A stretch of DNA of 64,000 bases from Bacteroidota bacterium (lineage in GTDB: Bacteria; Bacteroidota; Ignavibacteria; Ignavibacteriales; Ignavibacteriaceae). The stretch's first letter is position 1. Each line of letters starts with the position of its first letter. The stretch spans positions 43,004-107,003 of the forward strand of contig JAKAJV010000122.1 of the NCBI GenBank assembly GCA_021813585.1. Reading direction: 5' to 3'. A program made the position numbers and the translations under genes. Positions 26,901 to 34,349 of the stretch are shown piece after piece. The notes under the pieces were generated by a model. The model was given only the letters and a program-made list of their open reading frames with translations. It did no database searches and was not told the DNA's origin.

Positions 26901-28098
26901 TTTTGATTTGCAGCGGAACAGAGATTACTTGCTGGACGTTGCCAAGTTTTGGCTCGAGAATTATAACATCGACGGATTCAGATGCGATGCAGCCGCCGAA
27001 GTAAACGACCAGCATCCGGGCGGCTCAACTTTTTGGCAGCAGTTTAGAAGCACTCTTAAAACCATTAAGCCTGATATATTCCTGCTAGGAGAGCTAAGCG
27101 CTACCAACCTTAATTATTTCGATAGGAAGTTCGACAGCGGATACGATTATGATTTCTTCAACGATATAAGGAATTCAATTTCAAACAATAATTTGTTGAA
27201 TGACCTTAACTCGACAATGGCCTACTTCAGCTCGGCAAGTTATCCTGGTTATATTCTGCCGTTCAGGTATATTGAAAACCACGACCAGAGCAGGTTCATT
27301 TCTCAATATACTGTTGATGAGACCAAATTAGCCGCTGCAGTATTGCTTACCCTGCCAGGCGTACCAATGGTATATGCAGGACAGGAAGTAGGCGAGCAGT
27401 CCTACCGCGGTCTTATTGATTGGAGCGATCCGTACAGCTTAAAGGATTTTTATCAAAAGCTCGTTACTATACGGGATGATTATAAAGCTCTGTCGGTTGG
27501 TAAATACAAGCCGGTTATTACTTCGTCTCCGGATTCGATATTTGCATTTGCAAGGATAGCAGATTCTTTACCGGCGGTTGTAGTTTCCAATTTTACAGGC
27601 ACGCGGGTAAATTTTAATATAAATATTGATTCTCTCCATTTTAACATGGAACAGAATAAGCCGTACTATTTTAACGACGTGCTGAACGATTCGGTTTATT
27701 CGGTAAGCAGCACCAGCGGCTATGCGATGACACTGCCGCCGTACGGAGTCAAGGTACTCATCTTTTCCGACAAGTCAATCATTACTTCAGTCGATGAAAA
27801 TTCGGGCAGCCCGGCTGCATATTATTTGGACCAGAATTATCCTAATCCTTTCAACCCGACAACGACGATAAAGTATTCGGTAGGAGGCACAGCAGCGGCA
27901 CCGGTAAAATTATTAATTTATAATTTACTCGGTCAAAAAGTAAGGACTCTGGTAGATAATGTTCAAGCGGCGGGGCAGTACAGTATTCAGTGGAACAGTA
28001 AAAATGATACAGGTAACACGGTATCTAGCGGGGTATATTTTTACCTTTTGAAGATTAATAATTTTGTTCAAATTAAGAAAATGATACTTCTAAAGTGA
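23902..28098 (+). CDS. T9SS-secreted alpha-amylase family (GH13) multidomain enzyme
   Basis: This 1398-residue enzyme has a signal peptide (1-20). Two glycogen-binding/CBM48-like modules follow at about 25-130 (GIGINGTFNNWG, VIEYKFVTYQ) and 230-320. A glucodextranase C-terminal-like module lies at about 425-640 (HYVDEDYDDNGPGNYTYPN), then a PKD-like module (about 755-845) and a GH13 barrel (about 857-1200). Catalytic regions are intact: VVLDYVVDH (Asp950/His955), GFRCDAA (nucleophile Asp1029), LLGELS (acid/base Glu1064) and ENHDQ (Asp1128). A T9SS domain starting NYPNPFNPTTTIKY ends the protein. It should cleave alpha-1,4-glucans at the cell surface. It follows the PorV-like gene by 1 bp. It is paralogous to the enzyme ending at 34315. 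Confidence 0.93.
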   Translation: MIKNLKYLVFLSVFAGVVFAQSDSSYIPVEFTFSKVLTAPDVGIGINGTFNNWGNNPDGTGSNKHVHPMQNIGNNVWQTVIPIQKGVIEYKFVTYQIGTNGDTIVSSWITDPTNSNFGGPYNNSRMNVADPMIYYLQPMNNTSINIKQPAITAKISWAYSSGINLSSFKLVIDNSAVPNAQQYFDTTTRTFSYTPSSAFTPTTHTVELSVANNIGAIDDETTTFTVVNAILTAPYTFVFDPMSPNFKLVSKINQVGIKATYNNLGSDAMTGPDSDGLYKLTVPLQIGMQNFYQFIINGGQYIDDPDNPLMGKDFGTIVVKHVDPQPHFEILTPGQGRLFTPGQSLTVNANLIESDSGYAINNDSIKIYLDGVPLGIATITPIENGVNFKSVPFNVTQGRHQLFFSGQDTAGIKTQYYLTFGSFNANSGFHYVDEDYDDNGPGNYTYPNFSAKGSADIKEIDVNTNASNDSLLFTVSLGAITDYTRVGFEIVNSLNGDLSIAPDNAAVQIPDVANKGIFFILAAPNSAQKSKYDNLVFDNFGLSSPADTIIVNADAKTSSSFKFSVPINMIENIAGSFSKGWYFIAYSYLGNSSGGWKVANGNGGSFFPEQPNIYDAAFFYNNYLEKRNTADYNFSFNYGGSRYVKLSSNLRGAQFITPGDISSSMASMPYINILTNGGNIRWSDTVRVYVACSDPSIASGTITDNSKAYPLGFTGDTAYADIVLSEGSNELQAYVSYGANMKSYSTKVFFNRIIDHKPAISISKDISGGSVSFDASATTNYDNIPQSFRWAQDSTNPQQVNLSGSSSPSVSFSVPQKLGQYFYTLTCSTSKDTSFERVALVVDSSGAGFPDLSTWHAGWIDSAVIYEVYIKTFSLDGNLSALTSQIPYIKSLGFNTIWLMPIYPGPQLSPSQPGYAITNYFNVNPAYGTLKDFKNFVNVAHAHGLRVVLDYVVDHTHNTHPFALDAVKYGPKSPYYNFYGWNPDGTYKYLYTWTDFPFINFDLQRNRDYLLDVAKFWLENYNIDGFRCDAAAEVNDQHPGGSTFWQQFRSTLKTIKPDIFLLGELSATNLNYFDRKFDSGYDYDFFNDIRNSISNNNLLNDLNSTMAYFSSASYPGYILPFRYIENHDQSRFISQYTVDETKLAAAVLLTLPGVPMVYAGQEVGEQSYRGLIDWSDPYSLKDFYQKLVTIRDDYKALSVGKYKPVITSSPDSIFAFARIADSLPAVVVSNFTGTRVNFNINIDSLHFNMEQNKPYYFNDVLNDSVYSVSSTSGYAMTLPPYGVKVLIFSDKSIITSVDENSGSPAAYYLDQNYPNPFNPTTTIKYSVGGTAAAPVKLLIYNLLGQKVRTLVDNVQAAGQYSIQWNSKNDTGNTVSSGVYFYLLKINNFVQIKKMILLK

Positions 28099-28177
28099 GA
28101 AAATGATATTGCTAATTCACAAGAATATAATCGTTAAATTAATTAACTTATCACGAACAAAATAAAGGAGCAGGGTT

Positions 28178-29671
28178 ATGTTAAAACGTCTTACCACATT
28201 AGCCGTTATAATGCTAATGGCTATGCCTTTAAGCAAAGTATTTGCACAGGCTAATGTTACTTTCCAGTTGCATATGGGTGTTTATATGCAGCTAAACTTA
28301 TTCAATCCGGCAACCGACAGCGTTGTTATGAGAGGCGACTTCGAGCACTATGTCGGTCAGAGCGATTGGAGCGGTTATTATTTCTTGCTTGCTAAAAGCG
28401 CTACGAACGATTCAATTTATACTTTAACTATTCCTTTCCCGGATTCGGTTAAGGGTAAAGTAATTCAGTATAAATTTGTTCTAGTTCATAAAGCTTCCGA
28501 TACATGGGAGAGCATAGATAACCGTAAAGATAGTATTACTTCAAATACTAATCAGCAGGTTCCATTAACCTATTTCAATAATCAAACTACTACCGGAACA
28601 AAAGTTAACATAACTTTCCAGGCCGATATGAGCAGCTTATTGAACCAGGGCTTCAATCCGTCCACAGATTCAATTGAAGTTAGAGGCGATACTCCTCCGT
28701 TGAACTGGGGGCCGGGAGTTCTTATGCAGCAGGATTTACTCAATCCTACAATCTTTACGGTAACATTGCAGTTCAGCGGTACGGCAGGCACTCCAATCCA
28801 GTGGAAGTTCCATTGCGATCCGCAGACAAAGTTTGCCAACACCGGCTGGGATAATATTGCCAACAACCGTATTGTTTACTTCCCGAAAGCCGATACAACC
28901 GTGGGACCAATAGCACCTGCAATTCAGGTTGGCGGCGTTACTACTGCGACAGATACTGTTACTTTCCATGTTGATATGACCGGCGCCCATGAAAAATGGC
29001 ACAACTCTTTAATTACCGGTTTGAAGAGCGTATGGATTGCCGGAAGCGTTACTCCACTTCAGTGGCCTTCCAACTGGCTGTTCACCGATACTGTTTCTAC
29101 AGGCACGCTTATTAAATTGTACGATGACGGTCTTGCATCTCACGGAGATGTAAAGGCAGGAGACAACATCTATTCTGCTATCCTTGTATTCCCTTCAGGT
29201 TCAACCACGCCGGTCTTCTTTAAATACGGAGCCGTATTCAGCGGTGTTGATACCTTGAACGGCGGTGCAAGCTACCTTGATAACGAAGCGGGCTTCGGAT
29301 TGAACCATACTCTTAACTTAAGCCTAAGCGGCGGTTCTCAGACTGCTGATAACAAGTTCGGAGATCAGGTTACCGGTATTATTGAAGAAAAGACAAGCCA
29401 GCTTCCGACCGAATATACCTTAAGCCAGAATTATCCTAATCCTTTCAACCCAACCACAAGCATCCGCTATACTATTCCTAAGAGCAGCCTGGTTACGTTG
29501 AAGGTTTATAATATTCTCGGGCAGGAAGTAGCAACCGTATTTTCCGGATTCCAGAACGCCGGAACTTTCACAGCCAGCTTTGATGCTTCCAGGCTGTCTA
29601 GCGGCGTTTATCTGTACCGCCTGCAGGCCGGTAAATTCTCTGAGACAAGGAAGATGATCTTGATGAAATAA
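28178..29671 (+). CDS. T9SS-secreted protein with starch-binding-like modules
   Basis: This 497-residue secreted protein has a signal peptide (1-24, ending VFAQ). Three immunoglobulin-like modules follow, at about 26-135 (VTFQLHMGVYMQLNLFNPATDSVVMRGDF), 142-245 (VNITFQADMSSLLNQGFNPSTDSIEVRGD, GTPIQWKFHCD) and 255-385. They resemble CBM20/SusE-type starch-binding folds. A T9SS domain (about 410-497, NYPNPFNPTTSIRY) ends it. There is no catalytic domain, so it is probably a surface glycan-capture protein for the amylases on either side. A good AAAGGAG ribosome-binding site lies before the ATG, suggesting high expression. It closes the operon, as a strong terminator follows at 29839. Assignment of the modules to starch binding is by sequence look and context. 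Confidence 0.75.
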   Translation: MLKRLTTLAVIMLMAMPLSKVFAQANVTFQLHMGVYMQLNLFNPATDSVVMRGDFEHYVGQSDWSGYYFLLAKSATNDSIYTLTIPFPDSVKGKVIQYKFVLVHKASDTWESIDNRKDSITSNTNQQVPLTYFNNQTTTGTKVNITFQADMSSLLNQGFNPSTDSIEVRGDTPPLNWGPGVLMQQDLLNPTIFTVTLQFSGTAGTPIQWKFHCDPQTKFANTGWDNIANNRIVYFPKADTTVGPIAPAIQVGGVTTATDTVTFHVDMTGAHEKWHNSLITGLKSVWIAGSVTPLQWPSNWLFTDTVSTGTLIKLYDDGLASHGDVKAGDNIYSAILVFPSGSTTPVFFKYGAVFSGVDTLNGGASYLDNEAGFGLNHTLNLSLSGGSQTADNKFGDQVTGIIEEKTSQLPTEYTLSQNYPNPFNPTTSIRYTIPKSSLVTLKVYNILGQEVATVFSGFQNAGTFTASFDASRLSSGVYLYRLQAGKFSETRKMILMK

Positions 29672-29838
29672 AAGTTGCCTAATATCATTTGCATGATTTA
29701 TGACCGCTTTTATTTAATCCGCCTTCGCGTTCCGCTTCGGCGGACGAGAAGGTTGGGTATAATTCCCCGTCGCTTGCGACGGAACGGGGTTCGGACTTGC
29801 CCGAGGTTCATACATTGATTCGGAATATTTCTGGAACT

Positions 29839-29880
29839 AAAAGGGTCGTTTGAAAAAGCGACCCTTTTCTATTTTTTTAT
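29839..29880 (+). terminator. Rho-independent terminator after the binding-protein gene
   Basis: The arms AAAAGGGTCG (29839-29848) and CGACCCTTTT (29859-29868) pair perfectly over ten bases with a ten-base loop and are followed by a T-rich run. It should end the transcript that begins at the TonB receptor, giving the downstream GH13 gene its own promoter. Confidence 0.85.
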
Positions 29881-29997
29881 TTTTTGGAGATTGGATGAAA
29901 TGAAAATGTACAGTCTTAAAAATAGTATTCTGCATTATTCTTATCTGATTAATTTAACCCTTTATGTTGCTCTTAATCCGGCTTTTTTAAAACAGAA

Positions 29998-30040
29998 GAG
30001 TAAGAGTAAGATAAAGAGTAAGAGTAAGATAAAGAGTAAG
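29998..30040. repeat. 18-bp perfect tandem repeat (2.4 copies)
   Basis: GAGTAAGAGTAAGATAAA occurs at 29998-30015 and 30016-30033, and its first seven bases recur at 30034-30040. If translated in the GH13 frame it gives a Lys/Ser run, but it lies upstream of the likely start codon. It may be a slippage-prone leader element. Confidence 0.6.
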
Positions 30041-30085
30041 GATAAATATTTCGGTATGCTCGATGGAAAGCCTACAGGTTACTGT

Positions 30086-33000
30086 ATGCGTGCAGCATTT
30101 GCGGTTCTCTTTATTTTCACTATTTTGTTTCCCGTAAGGATAAATGCACAGGTAGATAGCGTAAACGGAATCCCGATTCAGTTTGAAATACAACGGACTC
30201 TGCAGGCCGGGGAATCCGGGGTCGGGTTGAACGGTACATTTAATAACTGGGGCGATTTTTACAACCGTCATCCGTATCCTTTGAAAAACATAGGCAACAA
30301 TACGTGGGTAGTTACGGTGCCGCTTCTGCCCGATACCGCCAGAAACTATACTTATAAAGGTCCCGGCTTTTACGAATATAAGTTCGTTACCTACAGTGTT
30401 TCCGGCGGAGATACATCCATAACTGCGTGGATACCCGATCCGCAAAATCCTTTAACCGATCCCAAGGACAATAACAATTCTATTTTATATTTGACAGACC
30501 CTGTAGTTTACCGGCTGCTGCCTGTTAGCGGCTTGGTAACAAAGGAGAAAACCCCGCTAATCTCTGCTAAGCTGGCCACAAGTCCGAAGAGTAAACTGAT
30601 AGCTCAAAGCATTAAGCTGTACATTGACGGTGCTGAAGTACCAAACAGCCCGGGCTATTATGATTCTACACAGCAGTCCCTTACTTATCAGATTGTAAAT
30701 CCACTTCCGCTTGGAGAGCATACCGTAAAGATTACCGTTATGAACGATAAAGGATTTACCGGCGCGGATTCTTCTTCGTTTACAATTTCCAACCTGATTA
30801 CGGAAGCTCCGTATCAATTTGTCTTTGATCCCTTCAGTCCGAGCTTGAAATTTTTGGGAGACAGCATAACCAACGTATCCATACAGGGAGTGTTTAATAA
30901 TTACGGTGCCGATCCGTTAACGGGGCCTGATTCCGACGGGCTGTTTAAGATAAAGGAAGTTCTGCCGTTGAATGTTAAAACGGAATACCAATATATTGTA
31001 AAGGGAGCCAGCGCATCTACGGCATATTTATATGATCCCGATAATCCGCATTTGAATCCGGATTTTAATCCATATGTAATTAAGCAGATAAACACCGTAC
31101 CGCAAATTGAAGATGCGAGCCCGCACCAGGGGACGATCTTGCCTTATCCTTCAGGTATTGTAAATATCAGTGCAGTAATTTCACCTAACGACACTAACAC
31201 AGTTATCGATACGAATACAGTTAAAGTTTATTTAGACGGCAGCTTGATTTCGAGTTATGTAGATACCACCGGCGGTAAATTTATTGTTCGCGCAGCCGTA
31301 AGCAATTTACAGATTGGGCGGCACGTTGTAAAATTCTCCGCAAGCGATATAAACGGAAACACGGCGAAAGATTATTATTCAACCTTCGGCGTATATGCAT
31401 CGAATACCGGCTACCATTATGTTGACGGGCAGTATGACGACAACGGGCCGGGCAGCTATTCTTACCCTGCGGGAACTTCGCCTCATTCCAGCGATATTCA
31501 ATCAATAGATATTAATGCCAATCCGGCGGGGGATTCCCTGCTCTTTACTATTACTATGGGCGCGGTTGATGATTATACAAGAATAGGGATGGAGATAACC
31601 AGCCAAATAACCGGGGACTATGTTGATGCAATGCAGAATGCTGGTATAAAACTACCCGACTGGAACAACTACGGCGTTTATTTTATTGTTGCAGCTCCAA
31701 ATTCTGCCCAGCTTAACGGAAGTGAAAATACAATTTACGTTTCTAGGGATCCGCTTCAAAAAGGAATAACGCTGGCTGTTAACACTGATGCGAAGACGAG
31801 CGGACAGTTTAAGTTTTCAATTCCGCTTGCGTACCTGGAGAATATATTGGGGACTTATGCAGGCAAATGGTACTTCGGAGCTTTTTCTTATTTTGCCAAC
31901 AGCTCGGGAACAATTAAAGTAAACGGCAAGCTGGGCGGAAGCGATCTTAACGGTAATCCCAATGTGTACGACCTGGCATTCTCCGGAAGCAATTCAATAC
32001 AGCACAGGCTGCTTTCTAATTATATCTTGCCGTATTTTGTAGGCGGACCAAAGCCTGCCATAATCGGTGCTGAGAATCGCAGTTTAGCGGCTGTGGATAT
32101 AGATCAGATTAGTCCGGCGCTGGCAAACAGGCCTGATGTTGCTCTTCTTACCGGCGGAGGTGACTGGTATGAAGATACGGTTAGAGTATACGGCAAAGTA
32201 AGCGATCTTTCCGTAACTACGGCCAAGTTTTATGTTAAGAACGGAACAGCCTCTTATGATACAACCGTTTCGGTTAACAGCGGAATTTTCTCAGCGATAG
32301 TTCCTTTAACCGACGGATTAAATGCCGTAAGCGCGTCGGTTGTAAAAAACTCAATTACTACTACAAGCAAGGTTGTATATTTCAATTTTCATAAAGATCA
32401 TTCCACCAATATTGTAATCAACTATTCAATCAGTCAGAATAATGTAACGCTTGATGCAAGCGGCTCCACAAATCCCGACGGGCTGCCGGTAACATACAAC
32501 TGGACTGTTGATCCGAATAATCCGGCAGGCGTAAATCTGTCCGGTTCAAATTCTTCTATAACTAGCTTTGCATTGCCGGCGGTTAACGGAGAATATTATT
32601 TTACGCTTACGGCAACTACAAGCCTGGATACAACCTGGTCAAGAGCAGTCGTTGTTGTCGATTCCGGAGTTGCGCATACAGTTGATATGAAGACCTGGCA
32701 TCCGGATTGGGTGGACAAAGCGGTTATATACGAAATTTATCCGCGCTCATTCAGCTTCTTCGGAAACCTAAGCTCAATAATACCTGCTTTACCGCGGCTA
32801 AAGCAGTTGGGTATAACTTGCATCTGGCTTATGCCCATAATGCCTGCTGCCTCTCCGCATGGCTATAATATAACCGACTATTATGATATAAATCCGGATT
32901 ACGGCACCAAGCAGGACTTTACCAATTTAATAAACGCAGCTCATAAGAGCGGAATAAGAATAATGATGGACCTTGTAATAAACCATACCAGCGCGGTTCA

Positions 33001-34315
33001 TCCTTTTATGGTGGATGCTTTCAAGTATAAATCTTATTCGCCGTATTATAATTTTTACCAGTGGGATTCCAAGGGCAACTATCAGTATCTATCCAATTGG
33101 TGGGACCTGCCGAATATCAATTACGAACAAAAATGGGTAAGGGATTATCTGATACAGATGATAAAGTACTGGGTAGAAAAATTCAATATCGACGGCTACA
33201 GATGCGACGTTGCCTGGGGCGTAAACGATACCAGGCCTTCCGGGCCGGCTTTCTGGCAGAGGTTTAGAAACACGCTTAAAGCAATTAAGCCCGATATGTA
33301 TTTGCTAGGCGAAGCTCAATCCGACCAGTTGAGATATTTCGACGATAAATTCGACAGCGGCTATGACTGGCCGTTCTTTAACATGCTTAAAGGTGTAATG
33401 AGCCATACGTCGGATATATCATCGTTAGACAGCCTTGTTGCGTGGTACGAAAGTCCGAGCTATCCTTCATACTTAAGGCCGTTTAGATTTTTGGAGAATC
33501 ATGATGAAGTTAGATTTATCTCCGTGTACAGCCCTGAACAGACAAAATTAGGTGCGGCTATATTGTTCACTCTGCCGGGAGTTCCGTTAATTTATGCAGG
33601 GCAGGAGGTTGGTGAAACAACTCAAAGGAATATGATAGGATGGAATGACGTTTTTAACCTTCAAGCTTATTATCAAAATATAGTAAGGATAAGAGAAAAC
33701 AATCCGGCTCTAGAGCAGGGAAGTTACATCGGGCTCAGCAATTCCTCACCGGATTCGGTTTATTCTTACTTAAGAATTTCCGGGAATAACAGGGCGATAG
33801 TAATTAATAATTTTTACGGTAACAGCGTGAACGCAACGGTGCAAATACCTTTAGATACTCTCCATCTCGATGCATCGAAGGCGTGGTATGCCAACGATGT
33901 ATTGAACACAACTACGCAGGAAATTTCACCGGCTTCATTTACAAAACTGAATGTGAATGTCGCTCCGTATCAAACGCAGATTATAATCCTCGGGAATTCG
34001 CCGTTAACCGGCGTTAAGGAAGAAACGCAGCAGCCTTTGTCCTACAATCTCCTACAGAATTATCCGAATCCTTTCAATCCATCGACAACCATAACGTATG
34101 AGATTGCAAGGCCGGAAAAGATAAGGCTGGCGGTTTATGATATACTCGGAAGACAGATAACTACTTTGGTGGATCAATCTCAGCAGCCGGGCATTTACAA
34201 GGTAGTTTGGGACGGTAAGAATAATTCCGGCCAGTCAGTCTCTAGCGGAATTTATTTTTACAGGCTGCAGACATCCGATTTTACAGATGTGAAGAAGATG
34301 ATACTTTTAAAATGA
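30086..34315 (+). CDS. T9SS-secreted GH13 alpha-amylase family enzyme, second copy
   Basis: From ATG 30086 this is a 1409-residue enzyme, close in length and domain order to the 1398-residue paralogue. It has a signal peptide (MRAAFAVLFIFTILFP to INAQ), CBM48-like modules (GVGLNGTFNNWG and a second), a glucodextranase C-like module (YHYVDGQYDDNGPGSYSYP), a PKD-like module, the GH13 barrel and a T9SS domain (NYPNPFNPSTTITY). Catalytic residues are Asp962 (MMDLVINH), nucleophile Asp1041 (GYRCDVA), acid/base Glu1076 (LLGEAQ) and Asp1140 (ENHDEV). The frame is open back to ATG 29891, but that adds 65 residues including a repeat-encoded Lys/Ser run before the signal peptide, so I prefer 30086. It lies behind a terminator and is probably separately transcribed. 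Confidence 0.92.
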   Translation: MRAAFAVLFIFTILFPVRINAQVDSVNGIPIQFEIQRTLQAGESGVGLNGTFNNWGDFYNRHPYPLKNIGNNTWVVTVPLLPDTARNYTYKGPGFYEYKFVTYSVSGGDTSITAWIPDPQNPLTDPKDNNNSILYLTDPVVYRLLPVSGLVTKEKTPLISAKLATSPKSKLIAQSIKLYIDGAEVPNSPGYYDSTQQSLTYQIVNPLPLGEHTVKITVMNDKGFTGADSSSFTISNLITEAPYQFVFDPFSPSLKFLGDSITNVSIQGVFNNYGADPLTGPDSDGLFKIKEVLPLNVKTEYQYIVKGASASTAYLYDPDNPHLNPDFNPYVIKQINTVPQIEDASPHQGTILPYPSGIVNISAVISPNDTNTVIDTNTVKVYLDGSLISSYVDTTGGKFIVRAAVSNLQIGRHVVKFSASDINGNTAKDYYSTFGVYASNTGYHYVDGQYDDNGPGSYSYPAGTSPHSSDIQSIDINANPAGDSLLFTITMGAVDDYTRIGMEITSQITGDYVDAMQNAGIKLPDWNNYGVYFIVAAPNSAQLNGSENTIYVSRDPLQKGITLAVNTDAKTSGQFKFSIPLAYLENILGTYAGKWYFGAFSYFANSSGTIKVNGKLGGSDLNGNPNVYDLAFSGSNSIQHRLLSNYILPYFVGGPKPAIIGAENRSLAAVDIDQISPALANRPDVALLTGGGDWYEDTVRVYGKVSDLSVTTAKFYVKNGTASYDTTVSVNSGIFSAIVPLTDGLNAVSASVVKNSITTTSKVVYFNFHKDHSTNIVINYSISQNNVTLDASGSTNPDGLPVTYNWTVDPNNPAGVNLSGSNSSITSFALPAVNGEYYFTLTATTSLDTTWSRAVVVVDSGVAHTVDMKTWHPDWVDKAVIYEIYPRSFSFFGNLSSIIPALPRLKQLGITCIWLMPIMPAASPHGYNITDYYDINPDYGTKQDFTNLINAAHKSGIRIMMDLVINHTSAVHPFMVDAFKYKSYSPYYNFYQWDSKGNYQYLSNWWDLPNINYEQKWVRDYLIQMIKYWVEKFNIDGYRCDVAWGVNDTRPSGPAFWQRFRNTLKAIKPDMYLLGEAQSDQLRYFDDKFDSGYDWPFFNMLKGVMSHTSDISSLDSLVAWYESPSYPSYLRPFRFLENHDEVRFISVYSPEQTKLGAAILFTLPGVPLIYAGQEVGETTQRNMIGWNDVFNLQAYYQNIVRIRENNPALEQGSYIGLSNSSPDSVYSYLRISGNNRAIVINNFYGNSVNATVQIPLDTLHLDASKAWYANDVLNTTTQEISPASFTKLNVNVAPYQTQIIILGNSPLTGVKEETQQPLSYNLLQNYPNPFNPSTTITYEIARPEKIRLAVYDILGRQITTLVDQSQQPGIYKVVWDGKNNSGQSVSSGIYFYRLQTSDFTDVKKMILLK

Positions 34316-34349
34316 AAATCGATTAGGAATTAACCTGGAAGAACCTTTA

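Larger units (their letters stand above)
29672..30085. other. Intergenic stretch with palindromes, terminator and 18-bp repeats
   Basis: After the binding-protein stop this stretch carries two G+C-rich hairpins. The first spans 29718-29744 with TCCGCC/GGCGGA arms; the second spans 29767-29782 (CCGTCGC-TT-GCGACGG). Then come the terminator at 29839-29880 and two perfect 18-bp direct repeats at 29998-30033. An open frame in phase with the second GH13 gene runs through from 29891, but I judge it non-coding before 30086. Confidence 0.55.

Noticed and set aside
29718..29782. The two G+C-rich hairpins as an rRNA/tRNA fragment or riboswitch
   Set aside because: They are simple palindromes without conserved loops, acceptor stem or aptamer features.
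29891..30085. N-terminal extension of the second GH13 enzyme
   Set aside because: It would put 65 residues, including a repeat-encoded Lys/Ser run, before a textbook signal peptide, and would break the length match with the paralogue.
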